From the NCBI RefSeq assembly GCF_900156745.1, contig NZ_LT707065.1, forward strand, positions 4,092,001 to 4,156,000: 64,000 nt of DNA. The letters are read 5' to 3'. How positions within the stretch are numbered: position 1 is the stretch's first letter; each line of letters starts with the position of its first letter. This document shows, one piece after another, positions 35,182 through 45,370 of this stretch. This stretch comes from Achromobacter sp. MFA1 R4 (lineage in GTDB: Bacteria > Pseudomonadota > Gammaproteobacteria > Burkholderiales > Burkholderiaceae_B). The notes under the pieces are model-generated. The model was given only the letters and a program-made list of their open reading frames with translations, made no database searches and was not told the origin of the DNA. Made by a program: the position numbers and the translations under genes.

Positions 35182-36606
35182 ATGATGGAAAGCAGTACTC
35201 CCAAGAAGCTAGGATTGCTCGCCTTGACGGGCATGGTGGTGGGGTCGATGATCGGCGCCGGGATCTTCTCGCTGCCCAGGACCTTTGGCGGCGCGACGGG
35301 TGTGGTCGGCGCCGTCATCGCATGGATCATCGCGGGTGCGGGGATGTATACGCTGGCGCGGGTGTTCCAGTCGCTGGCCGAGCGCAAGCCCGACCTGGAC
35401 GCCGGTGTCTTCGCCTACGCCAAGGCGGGGTTCGGCGACTATCTGGGCTTTCTCTCGGCGTTTGGCTACTGGATTGGCAGTTGCATCGGCAACGTGTCGT
35501 ACTGGGTGCTGATCAAGTCCACGCTGGGCGCCTTTTTCCCGGTGTTCGGGGACGGCAACACGGTGATCGCGATCGCGGTCGCCTCCGTCGGCATCTGGCT
35601 GTTCCACTTCATGATCCTGCGCGGCGTGCAGCAGGCGGCGTTCATCAACGCCGTGGTGACGGTGGCCAAGATCATCCCGATCGTGGTGTTCATCATCGTC
35701 CTGTTCGTGGCGTTCAAGGTCGATCTCTTCCGCATCAACTTCTGGGGCGAGATGAGCGGCTACAGCCTGTTCGAGCAGGTGCGGCGAACGATGCTGGTGA
35801 CAGTATTCGTGTTCCTGGGCATCGAAGGGGCGAGCGTCTACTCCCGGTTCGCATCCAAGCGGTCGGATGTGGGCGTGGCCACGCTGATCGGCTTTGTCAC
35901 CGCGCTGCTGCTGATGGTGCTGGTGACGCTGCTGCCGTATGCGGCCATGCAGCAGAGCGATATCGCCGCGCTGCGCCAGCCGTCGATGGCCGGGGTGCTG
36001 GAGTCCGTGGTGGGGCCGTGGGGCGCGGTGTTCGTGAGCGTGGGCCTCCTGATCTCGGTGCTGGGCGCGTACCTCGCCTGGTCGCTGATCTGCGCCGAAG
36101 TGATGCACGCCGCCGCCAAGAACGAAGACATGCCGCGCGCGTTCGCCCGCGAAAACAAGAACGGCGTGCCTGTCGTGGCGCTGTGGGTGACCAACATCAT
36201 CGTGCAGCTCTTCGTCATCAGCACGTACTGGTCGCGCGACGCCTTCGCGTTGATGCTTAGCCTGACCAGCGCCATGTCCCTGGTGCCTTACCTGCTGGTC
36301 GCGGGATTCGGCTACCTACTTGCCAAGCGGGGCGAAACCTATATCGACGACAAGGACCGCAAGCGCGACCTGATCGTGGCCGGCATCGCGGCCATCTACA
36401 CCATCTTCATGATTCTTGCCGGCGGATTGAAGTTCCTGCTGCTGTCGGCACTGTTGTACGCGCCCGGATCGGTCCTGTATTTCTGGGCCCGGCGCGAGCA
36501 GGGCAGGTCATTCTTCACCGGTTGGGAGTTGACCGTTTTCATCGTGGCATCCATTGGAGCCGTGGCCGCCATCGTTGGCCTGGTCTCCGGCTGGATCACC
36601 ATTTAA
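35182..36606 (+). CDS. arcD: Arginine/ornithine antiporter-type APC permease
   Basis: 474 residues from ATG 35182 with GGAGG at 35173 region; ATG 35185 is equally possible. About 12-13 membrane helices. [21 protein letters not shown] at the N-terminus is the conserved APC substrate-binding unwound helix. [16 protein letters not shown] and the C-terminal half fit the basic amino acid antiporter (ArcD/YdgI) type. It exchanges arginine for ornithine, citrulline or agmatine. It lies 16 bp before arcA, so it serves the arginine deiminase route. A second paralogue follows arcA. Confidence 0.88.
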   Translation: MMESSTPKKLGLLALTGMVVGSMIGAGIFSLPRTFGGATGVVGAVIAWIIAGAGMYTLARVFQSLAERKPDLDAGVFAYAKAGFGDYLGFLSAFGYWIGSCIGNVSYWVLIKSTLGAFFPVFGDGNTVIAIAVASVGIWLFHFMILRGVQQAAFINAVVTVAKIIPIVVFIIVLFVAFKVDLFRINFWGEMSGYSLFEQVRRTMLVTVFVFLGIEGASVYSRFASKRSDVGVATLIGFVTALLLMVLVTLLPYAAMQQSDIAALRQPSMAGVLESVVGPWGAVFVSVGLLISVLGAYLAWSLICAEVMHAAAKNEDMPRAFARENKNGVPVVALWVTNIIVQLFVISTYWSRDAFALMLSLTSAMSLVPYLLVAGFGYLLAKRGETYIDDKDRKRDLIVAGIAAIYTIFMILAGGLKFLLLSALLYAPGSVLYFWARREQGRSFFTGWELTVFIVASIGAVAAIVGLVSGWITI

Positions 36607-36622
36607 CGTCTGGGAGCTAGTC

Positions 36623-37864
36623 ATGGCTGATACCGAAGAATTTGGAGTGCATTCAGAAGTCGGGCAACTGCGCACGGTGATGGTCTGCGCGCCGGGACGT
36701 GCCCATGAAAGGCTGACGCCGTCCAATTGCGACGCGCTGCTGTTTGATGACGTCATGTGGGTCGACAACGCGAAGCGCGACCATTTCGACTTCATGACCA
36801 AGATGCGGGACCGGGGCGTGGACGTCCTGGAAATGCACAATCTGCTGGCTGAAACCGTCGCGGTCCCCGAGGCGAAGAAATGGATCCTGGACAACCAGGT
36901 GGTCGCCAACCAGGTGGGCCTGGGGCTGCTCGACGAGATCCGCAGCTACCTGGACGGCCTGCCGCCGCGCAAGCTGGCCGAGACGCTGATCGGCGGCTTG
37001 TCGACCGAGGAGTTTCCGGAGTCGATCGGCGGCGAGCAGCTTGCGCTGATCAAGGAGGCGGCGGGCGTCACGGAATACCTGCTGCCGCCGCTGCCCAACA
37101 CGCTGTACACGCGCGACACGACTTGCTGGATCTACGGCGGCGTGACCCTCAATCCGCTGTACTGGCCCGCGCGGCACGAAGAGACGATCCTGACCTCGTC
37201 GATCTACAAGTTCCATCCGCGCTTTGCCGGCAAGGTCAACGTCTGGTGGGGCGACCCCACGGCCGACCATGGGTTGGCCACGCTGGAAGGCGGGGACGTC
37301 ATGCCCATCGGCAACCGCACGGTGATGATCGGCATGAGCGAGCGGACCTCGCGCCAGGCCATCAGCCAGCTCGCCGCCACCCTGTTCGAGAAAGAGGCGG
37401 CGGACCGGGTGATCGTGGCCGCCATGCCCAAGCTGCGCGCGGCCATGCACCTGGACACGGTGCTGACCTTCGCGGACCGCGATTGCGTGCTGATGTACCC
37501 GGACATCGTCGACAGCGTCCAGGCGTTCTCCTACCGGCCGGGCAGCAAGCCCGGCACGCTGGAGCTGCACAAGGACAAGGGCTCGCTGGTCGACGTGATC
37601 GGCGGCGCGCTCGGCGTCAAGAAAATGCGCGTCGTCCAGACGGGCGGCAACGCCTATGTCCGCGAGCGCACGCAGTGGGACAGCGGCGCCAACCTGGTCT
37701 GCATCTCGCCGGGGGTGGTGCTGGCCTATGACCGCAACGTGTACACCAACACGCTGCTGCGCAAGGCGGGCATCGAGGTCGTCACTTTCGTCGGCGCCGA
37801 ACTGGGCCGGGGTCGCGGGGGCGGGCACTGCATGACGTGCCCCATCTCGCGTGATCCCGCCTGA
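36623..37864 (+). CDS. arcA: Arginine deiminase
   Basis: The start ATG 36623 follows GGGAG; 413 residues. [19 protein letters not shown] at the N-terminus, the substrate-binding LPNTLYTRD, the GHG-like [24 protein letters not shown] with its His, and the terminal [16 protein letters not shown] containing the Cys nucleophile are all present. It converts arginine to citrulline and ammonia. The ammonia raises pH and citrulline normally feeds ArcB. No arcB or arcC is present here, so the next steps are elsewhere or missing. Confidence 0.96.
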   Translation: MADTEEFGVHSEVGQLRTVMVCAPGRAHERLTPSNCDALLFDDVMWVDNAKRDHFDFMTKMRDRGVDVLEMHNLLAETVAVPEAKKWILDNQVVANQVGLGLLDEIRSYLDGLPPRKLAETLIGGLSTEEFPESIGGEQLALIKEAAGVTEYLLPPLPNTLYTRDTTCWIYGGVTLNPLYWPARHEETILTSSIYKFHPRFAGKVNVWWGDPTADHGLATLEGGDVMPIGNRTVMIGMSERTSRQAISQLAATLFEKEAADRVIVAAMPKLRAAMHLDTVLTFADRDCVLMYPDIVDSVQAFSYRPGSKPGTLELHKDKGSLVDVIGGALGVKKMRVVQTGGNAYVRERTQWDSGANLVCISPGVVLAYDRNVYTNTLLRKAGIEVVTFVGAELGRGRGGGHCMTCPISRDPA

Positions 37865-37960
37865 CGCAGGCGGGCGCGCGGCAGGCCGCGCGGCCGCAGC
37901 CCTGCCTGGGGCGGCGGCCGCGCGCACGCGAAAAAACCGGATCGCTTTCGGGAGAACAAC

Positions 37961-39391
37961 GTGAGCGGGGAAACTGCCAAACTTTCTCGCATGGCGCTGG
38001 CCGCCATGGTGGTCGGCTCGATGGTGGGCGCGGGGATTTTTTCGCTGCCCAGCATCTTTGCCCGCAATACCGGTCCGGTAGGCGGCCTGGTGGCCTGGGC
38101 GATTGCAGGCACCGGCATGCTGACGCTGGCGATGGTCTTCCAGTTCCTGGCGCGCCGCCGGCCGGACCTGGATGCCGGCATCTTCGCCTATGCCAAGGCC
38201 GGTTTCGGGCTGTATATCGGGTTCCTGGCGGCGCTGGGCTACTGGACGGCGGCCTGCCTGGGCAACGTCAGCTACTTCGTCATCTTCAAGGGGACGCTGG
38301 GCGCCGTGCTGCCATTCTTTGGCGACGGCGACACGGTGCCGGCGGTGCTGGTCTCCTCGGTGCTGCTGTGGTCCACGCATTTCCTGATCCTGCGCGGCAT
38401 CCGGCAGGCCGCGGGCATGAACACCGTGGTCACCATCGCCAAGATCGTGCCGATCGCGATCTTCATCGTGTTCGCGGCCATGGCCGTCGACCTTGACGTC
38501 CTGCGCGCCAACATCGCCGAGGGCCTGGACGGGGAAGGCAAGGGCAGCCTGTTCGAACAGGTTCGCAACACCATGCTGGTCACGGTGTTCGTGTTCCTGG
38601 GCGTGGAAGGCGCCAGCGTGTATTCGCGCTACGCCAAGCGCCGGGAGGACGTAGCTGTCGCCACCATCGTCGGCTTCCTGCTGGTGCTTGCGCTGCTGGT
38701 GCTGGTCACCATGCTGTCGTATGGGGTCTTGCCGCGCGCGGAAATCGCATCGCTGCGCAATCCATCGATGGCCGGCGTGCTGAGGGCGGCCGTCGGTCCC
38801 TGGAGCAGCCTGCTGGTCAGCGTGGGGCTGATGGTGTCGGTGGCGGGCGCCTACCTGGCCTGGATCCTGCTGGCGGCCGAAGTCCTGCGCGCCGCGGCCG
38901 GCGCGGGCATCATGCCGTCGTTCCTGGGCCGCGAGAACCGCCACGGCGTCCCCGCCGCCGCGCTGTGGCTCAGCAACGGCATCGTGCAGCTCTTTCTGAT
39001 CGTCACGCTCTTCACCGAGGACACCTTCGTGCTCCTGAAGAACATGGCCAGTTCCATGAGCCTGATCCCGTATTTCTTCGTGGCGGCGTTCGGGCTGATG
39101 CTGGCGCTGCGCGGCGAGACCTATGACGGCTGGACCCGGCGCCGCAAGGTGGAACTGGCGTTGGCGGTGGTGGCCACGGTCTATGCGGCCGGACTGGTGT
39201 ACTCGGGGGGCTTCCGGTATTTCATTCTTTCCTGCGTCATCTACGCGCCGGGCACGATCCTCTTCCTGATTTCGCGGCGCGAGCAGCGCGGGAACATTTT
39301 TGCCCCTTACGAATGGCCGATCCTGCTGCTCGTGCTGGTCTCGTGCGGCATCGGGGTGTGGGCGATCAGCACGGGCAACACCGCGTTCTAG
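37961..39391 (+). CDS. Second arginine/ornithine-type APC antiporter
   Basis: GTG 37961 with GGGAGAAC upstream; 476 residues. It is paralogous to the first antiporter ([36 protein letters not shown] in matching places) but differs throughout, so the pair is not a recent duplication. It probably exchanges a related substrate pair, for example citrulline or ornithine. It lies 96 bp after arcA on the same strand. Confidence 0.85.
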   Translation: MSGETAKLSRMALAAMVVGSMVGAGIFSLPSIFARNTGPVGGLVAWAIAGTGMLTLAMVFQFLARRRPDLDAGIFAYAKAGFGLYIGFLAALGYWTAACLGNVSYFVIFKGTLGAVLPFFGDGDTVPAVLVSSVLLWSTHFLILRGIRQAAGMNTVVTIAKIVPIAIFIVFAAMAVDLDVLRANIAEGLDGEGKGSLFEQVRNTMLVTVFVFLGVEGASVYSRYAKRREDVAVATIVGFLLVLALLVLVTMLSYGVLPRAEIASLRNPSMAGVLRAAVGPWSSLLVSVGLMVSVAGAYLAWILLAAEVLRAAAGAGIMPSFLGRENRHGVPAAALWLSNGIVQLFLIVTLFTEDTFVLLKNMASSMSLIPYFFVAAFGLMLALRGETYDGWTRRRKVELALAVVATVYAAGLVYSGGFRYFILSCVIYAPGTILFLISRREQRGNIFAPYEWPILLLVLVSCGIGVWAISTGNTAF

Positions 39392-39421
39392 GCGCGCACA
39401 AGGACAGGGAAAAGCAGCGCG

Positions 39422-41242
39422 ATGAGCAGCGAACTGGCGATAGTCCTCACCATCCTGGGCGCGGCCGTCGTGCTGTTCGTCATCGGGCGTCCCCGGTCGG
39501 ACGCCGTGGCGCTGCTGGTCATGGTCTTGCTTCCCTTTAGCGGCACGGTGACCTACCGCGAGGCGCTGGCTGGGTTTTCCAATCCCAACATCATCCTGAT
39601 CGCGTGCCTGTTCGTCGTCGGGGAAGGACTGGTGCGCACCGGCGTCGCGCAGGCGGTGGGCGACCTGCTGCTGCGGCATGGCGGCAAGAGCGAAGGCTGG
39701 CTGGTCCTGCTGGTGATGGGCGCGGTCGGGTCGATGGGCGCGGTCATGAGTTCCACCGCCGTGGTCGCGATTTTCATCCCCATCGTGCTGCGAATTGCGC
39801 GCAAATCGGGCATGGCCAGCCGGCGCATCCTGATGCCGATGGGCACGGCGGCCGCCATCAGCGGCATGTTGACGCTGGTGGCCACCACGCCCAACCTGGT
39901 CCTGAACAGCGCGCTGGGCTATGCGGGCTATGAGGGCTTCGGGTTCTTCGATTTCACGCCGATCGGGGTGGTGGTGCTGGCGGGCGGCCTGGCCTACATG
40001 CTGTTTGCCCGGCGGCTGATCGACGCGGGGCAGGGCCCGCGCGCCGCGAACCGGCCCAGCCTGGGCGATTGGGCGACGAAGTACTCCCTGCAGAACCGGG
40101 CCTATCGCCTCCTGGTGGGCGAGCACTCCGACCTCGTCGGGCGGCGCCTTGGCGTCTGCGCGGACGAGCTGGGCAAGGCGGCCCGCGTCATCGCCATCGA
40201 ACGCAGTTCGCGCTTTGCGCGGTCGGTGATGCGCGCCACGGCGGATGACGTGGTGGAACCCGGCGACGTCCTGCTGCTGGACATGGACGCCGAGGGGTTC
40301 GACATCGACGGCTTCTGCGGCCGACATGTGCTCAAGCGGCTGGCGATGTCCGGGGTGTATTTCACCGACCAGGCGCGCGACGTGGGGATGGTGGAGGTCA
40401 TCGTCCCGTCCGAATCGCGGCTGGTCGGCGCCAGCGCCCGCGATTCGGTCGTCCTGGCGCGGCACGGGCTGTTCATCGTGGGCCTGTGGCGCGGCGCAAA
40501 GGCGCTGAGCGACGTGCAGGACACCAAGATGCGGGTGGGCGATACGCTGCTGGTGGTGGGGCCGTGGGCCGGCATTTTTTCCCTGCAGGCCGAGGAACAC
40601 GACCTGGTCAGCCTGGCGATGCCGGTCGAAGCCGATTCGCTGGTGCCCGTGCCCAATCGCGCCCTGCATGCGCTGCTGTCGCTGGCCACGGTCATTTTCC
40701 TGATGTTGACGGACTGGGTGCCCAACGTGATGGCGGGCCTGATCGGCGGCCTCATGATGGGACTTTTCGGCTGCGTGACGCTGGACGTGGCGTACCGCTC
40801 GATCAATTGGCGGGCGCTGATCCTGATCGTGGGGATGCTGCCGTTCGCGCTGGCGCTCAAGCGCAGCGGCGGCGTGGATCTGGCCGCGCAGTTCCTGTTG
40901 CACTATTCGGGGGACTGGGGCATCTACGGGCAGCTTGCCCTGGTGTTCGTGGCGACGGTCACGCTGGGCATGGTCGTCTCCGGCACGGCCACGGCGGTGC
41001 TGATGGGGCCCGTCGCGATCAGCATCGCCGAAAGCCTGCACGCGTCGCCCTATGCCTTCGCGATGACCGTGGCCATCGCGTCGTCCGCGGCGTTCATGTC
41101 GCCGGTGTCAACGCCGTCCAATGCGCTGGTCAGCGTGGCGGGCGGCTTCGGCTTTGCCGACTACCTGAAGGTCGGAACGCCATTGACCTTGTTTTCGCTG
41201 GTGGTCAGCGTGACGCTGATCCCGATCCTGTTCCCGTCCTGA
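39422..41242 (+). CDS. SLC13-type permease with TrkA-C (RCK_C) domains
   Basis: 606 residues. The N-terminal helices (ELAIVLTILGAAVVLFVIGR) and the first CitMHS/ArsB-like repeat with SSTAVVAIFIPIVLR are followed by a cytosolic insert, about residues 215-400. This insert is built of two RCK_C repeats (VGRRLGVCADELGKAARVIAIER; GASARDSVVLARHGLFIVGLWR). The second membrane repeat follows (VSGTATAVLMGPVAISIAES). Members move dicarboxylates, sulfate or other anions with sodium. Substrate unknown. The gene lies in the arc cluster 30 bp after the second antiporter. Confidence 0.85.
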   Translation: MSSELAIVLTILGAAVVLFVIGRPRSDAVALLVMVLLPFSGTVTYREALAGFSNPNIILIACLFVVGEGLVRTGVAQAVGDLLLRHGGKSEGWLVLLVMGAVGSMGAVMSSTAVVAIFIPIVLRIARKSGMASRRILMPMGTAAAISGMLTLVATTPNLVLNSALGYAGYEGFGFFDFTPIGVVVLAGGLAYMLFARRLIDAGQGPRAANRPSLGDWATKYSLQNRAYRLLVGEHSDLVGRRLGVCADELGKAARVIAIERSSRFARSVMRATADDVVEPGDVLLLDMDAEGFDIDGFCGRHVLKRLAMSGVYFTDQARDVGMVEVIVPSESRLVGASARDSVVLARHGLFIVGLWRGAKALSDVQDTKMRVGDTLLVVGPWAGIFSLQAEEHDLVSLAMPVEADSLVPVPNRALHALLSLATVIFLMLTDWVPNVMAGLIGGLMMGLFGCVTLDVAYRSINWRALILIVGMLPFALALKRSGGVDLAAQFLLHYSGDWGIYGQLALVFVATVTLGMVVSGTATAVLMGPVAISIAESLHASPYAFAMTVAIASSAAFMSPVSTPSNALVSVAGGFGFADYLKVGTPLTLFSLVVSVTLIPILFPS

Positions 41243-41271
41243 GGGCGGAATCCCTACCGAGAGGCGCGCTT

Positions 41272-42666
41272 ATGGCTGTCAGGACTGGCATTGCAATCGC
41301 CGCGGCATCGCTGCTGTTTGGCGTTCCGGCCGTGTTTTCCCACGAACTGCCGGCCGCGCCGGACCCGGCGCAAACGCCTGCCAGCGCGCAACCCGCGCCG
41401 GATGCCCGCATCCTGTTCCAGAACGTGCGCATCTTCGATGGCGTGTCCGCCGAGCTGAGTCCGGCGAGCCACGTGCTGGTCAACGGGAACCTGATCGAAA
41501 AAGTGTCGCGGGACGCGCTTTCCGCGCCGGGCGCACGCGTCGTCGACGGCGGCGGCCGCACGCTGATGCCGGGGCTGATCGACATGCATTGGCACAGCAT
41601 GTTCGTGGGCGTGCCGCTGGCGGTGGCGCTGACGCAGGATGCCGCTTACCTGAACATCGTCGCCGGCGTGGAGGCGCGCAAGGCGCTGATGCGCGGCTTT
41701 ACCACCGTGCGCGACCTGGGCGGGTCGGCCTTCAGCCTGAAGCAGGCGGTGGACCAGGGGGTGATTCCCGGCCCGCGCATCTATCCGTCCGGGGCGATGA
41801 TCAGCGTGACCAGCGGGCATGGCGATTTCCGGTCCATGGCTGACCTGCCGCGCACCCTGGGCGCGCCGGGGTCGCGCCATGATGTTGCCGGCGACAGCAC
41901 CATCGCCGACAGTCCCGACGAAGTGCGCCTGCGCACGCGCGAGCAGCTCATGCAGGGCGCCACGCAGATCAAGCTGACGGGCGGCGGGGGCGTGTCGTCG
42001 CCGCACAGCCCGCTGGACGTGGTGACCTTCACCGAGGCCGAGCTGAAGGCGGCGGTGGACGCCGCCACGGACTGGGGCACCTACGTGGCCGTGCACGCCT
42101 ACACGCCGACGGCGATCCAGCGGGCAGTCAAGGCGGGCGTGCTGAGCATCGAGCACGGCAGCCTGATGGACGATGACACGGCGCAGGCGATGGCCAAGGC
42201 GGGCGTCTGGCTAAGCACGCAGCCGTTTCCCGATGAATTGGCCAACGCGTTCCCGCGGGGCTCGGATCAGTGGTTGAAGGCGCAGGAGGTCTTTGCCGGC
42301 ACCGACCGCACCTACCAGCTTGCGATCAAGCACAAGCTGAAGACGGCGTTCGGCACCGACATCCTGTTTTCAAGCCGGCTGGCCGAGCAGCAGGGAATGA
42401 TTCTGGCGAGCCTGACGCGGTGGTATACGCCCGCGCAGGCGCTGATCATGGCGACGGGCACGAATGCGCAACTGTTGAAGTTGTCGGGCAAGCGCAACCC
42501 TTATCGCGGCGACCTGGGCGTGGTGCGGGAAGGGGCGCTGGCCGATCTGATCCTGGTCGACGGCGATCCGTTGCAGGACATCAAGCTGATCGGGGATCCG
42601 GACAGGAACTTCCTGGTGATCATGAAGGACGGCGTGATCTACAAGGACAGCGTGCCCGCCCGGTGA
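41272..42666 (+). CDS. Exported amidohydrolase-family protein
   Basis: The start ATG 41272 gives 464 residues with a signal peptide (IAIAAASLLFGVPAVFS). The TIM-barrel amidohydrolase motifs are PGLIDMHWHSMF (HxH metal site), QIKLTGGGGV (Lys in place of the carboxylated Lys), AVHAYTP, IEHGSLMDD and GTDILFS with the catalytic Asp. The closest type is the prolidase/imidazolonepropionase-like group that acts on dipeptides or organophosphates. It is the end of the arc-side run and probably works in the periplasm. Substrate unknown. Confidence 0.85.
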   Translation: MAVRTGIAIAAASLLFGVPAVFSHELPAAPDPAQTPASAQPAPDARILFQNVRIFDGVSAELSPASHVLVNGNLIEKVSRDALSAPGARVVDGGGRTLMPGLIDMHWHSMFVGVPLAVALTQDAAYLNIVAGVEARKALMRGFTTVRDLGGSAFSLKQAVDQGVIPGPRIYPSGAMISVTSGHGDFRSMADLPRTLGAPGSRHDVAGDSTIADSPDEVRLRTREQLMQGATQIKLTGGGGVSSPHSPLDVVTFTEAELKAAVDAATDWGTYVAVHAYTPTAIQRAVKAGVLSIEHGSLMDDDTAQAMAKAGVWLSTQPFPDELANAFPRGSDQWLKAQEVFAGTDRTYQLAIKHKLKTAFGTDILFSSRLAEQQGMILASLTRWYTPAQALIMATGTNAQLLKLSGKRNPYRGDLGVVREGALADLILVDGDPLQDIKLIGDPDRNFLVIMKDGVIYKDSVPAR

Positions 42667-42700
42667 GATCGCCGCCGGACGGCCGGAACGGACGGCAGCG

Positions 42701-42868
42701 TCACGGACGCGCCCGTCCGGTCGCAGGGGTCTGCTTCTTGGCGCGCGGTTTGGCCGCGGGCTTCTGGTCTTGGGGCGGCGTGTCGAACTCTTGTTTATTG
42801 CGCTCGCCGCGAGGGGTGTTTTCGGGGTGGGGTTTGGGAAATGCCCAGGGCTTCGTTTTCTGATCCAT
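42701..42868 (-). CDS. Small basic protein of unknown function (55 aa)
   Basis: ATG 42868 lies 9 bp after AAGGAG, while an ATG 5 bp upstream is too near the ribosome site. The product (MDQKTKPWAFPKPHPENTP, then QDQKPAAKPRAKKQTP) is short, Lys/Pro-rich and probably disordered. It resembles small conserved hypothetical proteins seen in this group. The reading frame and ribosome site are the only support. Confidence 0.5.
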   Translation of the reverse strand: MDQKTKPWAFPKPHPENTPRGERNKQEFDTPPQDQKPAAKPRAKKQTPATGRARP

Positions 42869-43067
42869 TGCATGTACTCCTTGCACAGGCGGAACAGTAG
42901 CATTAGCCGTGGCCCTGGGTAAGTGAGGGTTGACGTCAATATTCATTACATCGTGATATGCGGGCGGAAATTTCCGGCGCGCGTCATCCTTGCGTGCCAT
43001 GCAAAATCGTTGTTCTGGCGGATCGGACGGGACTACGATCGGTGTGTGCACATAGAAGGAGACATCT

Positions 43068-43262
43068 ATGGACACCGCCAACGAATGGTATGCCGCCGTC
43101 AAGGAATGGCAGCGCGCGCGCGACGAGCTCACCGCGGCGATTGCCGCGATCAAGTGGCCCAATCCCACGCCGGGCTGCCTGGAAAACTACGATCGCGCCT
43201 ACGCGCACGAGACCCAGGCCCGCGACCGGATGAACGACGCCTACGAGCGCTCGCGACGATAG
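43068..43262 (+). CDS. Small protein of unknown function (64 aa)
   Basis: ATG 43068 with AAGGAGA upstream. It is a helical protein of two segments (NEWYAAVKEWQRARDELTAA; NYDRAYAHETQARDRMNDAY) separated by KWPNPTPG, probably a helical hairpin. No known family recognised. It lies between the small basic protein and the PaiB-like gene. Confidence 0.55.
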   Translation: MDTANEWYAAVKEWQRARDELTAAIAAIKWPNPTPGCLENYDRAYAHETQARDRMNDAYERSRR

Positions 43263-43387
43263 CGGCCCCGCGGCGAGCGCGGCGAGCAAGCCGCCCTGGT
43301 TCCATGAATCGCGGATTCGGTGGCTCTTTCAGTGGTGCCACGATGGCGGTATGTTGTCGCTTTTCCCCGACCTGTCGCGCCGCCATC

Positions 43388-44020
43388 ATGTATCTGCCCG
43401 CCGCCTTTCGCGAAGATTCCCTGGATGTCCAGCACGAGTTCATCCGCGCCCATCCGCTGGGGGTGCTCATCACCAGCGGCGACGGGGGGCTGATGGCCAA
43501 CCACATCCCCTGTCTGCTTTATCCGGAAGGCCCGCGCGGCGTCCTGCGCCTGCACGTGGCGCGCGCCAATCCGCAGCTGGCCGAGCTGGCCGCGGGCGGC
43601 GAATGCCTGGTGGCGTTCCATGGCGCGCAGGCCTACATCACGCCCTCCTGGTACGCCACCAAGGCGGAAACGCACAAGGTCGTGCCGACCTGGAATTTCG
43701 TGGCCGTCCACGTGTGGGGCTCGCCGGTGATCCAGGACGACCCGGCCTGGCTGCGCGCCCAGCTCGATGCCTTGACCGCGCAACAGGAAAAGGCCCGCGT
43801 CCAGCCCTGGACCGTGGACGAGGCGCCCACCGACTTCATCGCCGCGCAGATGCGCGCCATTGTCGGCGTCGAGATTCCCATCTCGCGCATCGAAGGCAAA
43901 TGGAAAGTCAGCCAGAACCGTTCGGCGGCCGATCGCCATGGCGTGGCCGAGGGCCTGGTCAGCGAACGCGGCGATGCGGTCATGGCCGGCCTGGTGGCGC
44001 GGCGCGGCGGGGGCGGCTGA
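43388..44020 (+). CDS. PaiB-like FMN-binding protein
   Basis: The start ATG 43388 (MYLPAAFREDSLDV) aligns with PaiB; 210 residues. The family features are LITSGDGGLMANHIPCLL, GARC-like HVARANPQLAEL, YITPSWYATKAETHKVVPTWN and VGVEIPISRIEGKWKVSQNRS. Bacillus PaiB was named a repressor of sporulation and protease genes and binds flavin; in proteobacteria the family may be flavin-dependent enzymes. It stands next to a convergent MFS transporter. The function is known only at family level. Confidence 0.88.
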   Translation: MYLPAAFREDSLDVQHEFIRAHPLGVLITSGDGGLMANHIPCLLYPEGPRGVLRLHVARANPQLAELAAGGECLVAFHGAQAYITPSWYATKAETHKVVPTWNFVAVHVWGSPVIQDDPAWLRAQLDALTAQQEKARVQPWTVDEAPTDFIAAQMRAIVGVEIPISRIEGKWKVSQNRSAADRHGVAEGLVSERGDAVMAGLVARRGGGG

Positions 44021-44031
44021 CGCCGGCTGGG

Positions 44032-45294
44032 TCAACCCGCGCCCGGCGCGGCGTGCGCCCGTTCCCCGCGCGCGCCGCGTCCGGCCGCAAAACAGACGAT
44101 GGCGGCCGCCTGCAGCAGCGCTGCCGCCGCCAGGAACCCGAAGAGCGCCAGTCCCGACGCCTGCAGCACGGTTCGCAGCGCCCCGAACGCCGCCGGCGCG
44201 AAGGCGTAGGCGCCCTGCGACAGCGCGACGATGAGCGGCACCACGCGCGCCGCGTCCTCGCGGGCGAATTCCGTCTGGGCAATCAGCGGCGGCAGGGACG
44301 TGGCGTTGCCGATGCCCGACCCGAACAGCACCACGCCGGCCCACACCGCCCAGGCATGGTCCGCGGCCAGCATCAGCACCAGCGATCCGCCTATCTGCAC
44401 GGCATAGGCCGCGCAGGCCACTTTGCGGCGATCCGCCGCCGGCGGCATCAGCCAGCCCACGGCAGCGCGTCCCGCGATGGCGCTTGCGGTCGCCAGCCCC
44501 ATTGCCAGTCCCGCCGTCTGTGCGCCCAGCAGCGGCGCGAGCATCGACAGCAGATGCGCGATCAGCCCGATCTGGGCAAACAGGCCCAGCGCCATGCCGG
44601 CAGCTAGCGTCAGGAAGGCCCGGTCGCGCCACAGGTTGCCGACGCGCGCGGGCGCCGTTGCGGCGGCAGGCTTTGCCTTGGCGGGCGAGTCGCCGTCGGG
44701 CTCCTGCCCAAGCTGCTGCGGCGTCACCGAGAAGACGCTGCGCGACAGGACGGCGATGACGGCGACCATCGCCAGGCCGACCCAAAGCGCGGCCTGCGCG
44801 AAGCCGGCCTGCGCGATCAGGAACACCCACAGCGGCGAAAACACGATGCCGCCCACGCTGGCGCCGTTATAGGCCATGCCCAGGGCGGCAGGGCGCCGGC
44901 GCACGAACCACGGCGCGATCAGCGCATTGACGGCCGCGGCGCCCAGCGTGACCCAGCCCATGCCGCTGAGCGCCGCAGCGGCGAACAATTGCCATGGGGC
45001 CTGCGCCAGGGCCCAGCCCGCCACGCCCAGCGCCAGCAGCACCGCGCCGCCCGCGGTCGTGCGCGCCACGCCGATGCGGCGGTGCAGGCGCGGCAGGTTG
45101 GCCACGACCACCGTGCCCGCCAGGAAGTGCAGCGTGACGGCCCCTGACACCAAGGCGACGCTCCAGCCGGTGCGTTGGACCACGGCGTGCAGGAACACGG
45201 GCGGTCCGTAAAAGCCCACGCCCCAGCCGAAGATGGCGAGCACGAAGGTGGCGTAGAGGACTTTCCAGCCGAAGAAGGGGGCAGAGGAGGGCAT
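44032..45294 (-). CDS. MFS transporter
   Basis: 420 residues from ATG 45294. Twelve helices are divided by a charged loop with GQEPDGDSPAKAKPAA. It starts FFGWKVLYATFVLAIFGWGV, the pattern of the OFA/monocarboxylate-like group. It is divergent from an ArsR-type regulator across 76 bp, which suggests that regulator controls it. The upstream open frame beyond 45294 belongs to the regulator region on the other strand. Confidence 0.85.
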   Translation of the reverse strand: MPSSAPFFGWKVLYATFVLAIFGWGVGFYGPPVFLHAVVQRTGWSVALVSGAVTLHFLAGTVVVANLPRLHRRIGVARTTAGGAVLLALGVAGWALAQAPWQLFAAAALSGMGWVTLGAAAVNALIAPWFVRRRPAALGMAYNGASVGGIVFSPLWVFLIAQAGFAQAALWVGLAMVAVIAVLSRSVFSVTPQQLGQEPDGDSPAKAKPAAATAPARVGNLWRDRAFLTLAAGMALGLFAQIGLIAHLLSMLAPLLGAQTAGLAMGLATASAIAGRAAVGWLMPPAADRRKVACAAYAVQIGGSLVLMLAADHAWAVWAGVVLFGSGIGNATSLPPLIAQTEFAREDAARVVPLIVALSQGAYAFAPAAFGALRTVLQASGLALFGFLAAAALLQAAAIVCFAAGRGARGERAHAAPGAG

Positions 45295-45370
45295 GAGCAG
45301 CGGGGGGCAAGTTTTGGTGAGTCGAAGTATGCTTACGCCTGACACACAACACTTTGGTCCACCCCGAATC

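Noticed and set aside
36653-41041. A 1,462-codon open frame on the minus strand over the arc genes
   Set aside because: It is the mirror of three well-identified genes in GC-rich DNA, rich in His, Arg, Gln and Asp as mirror frames are, and has no domain.
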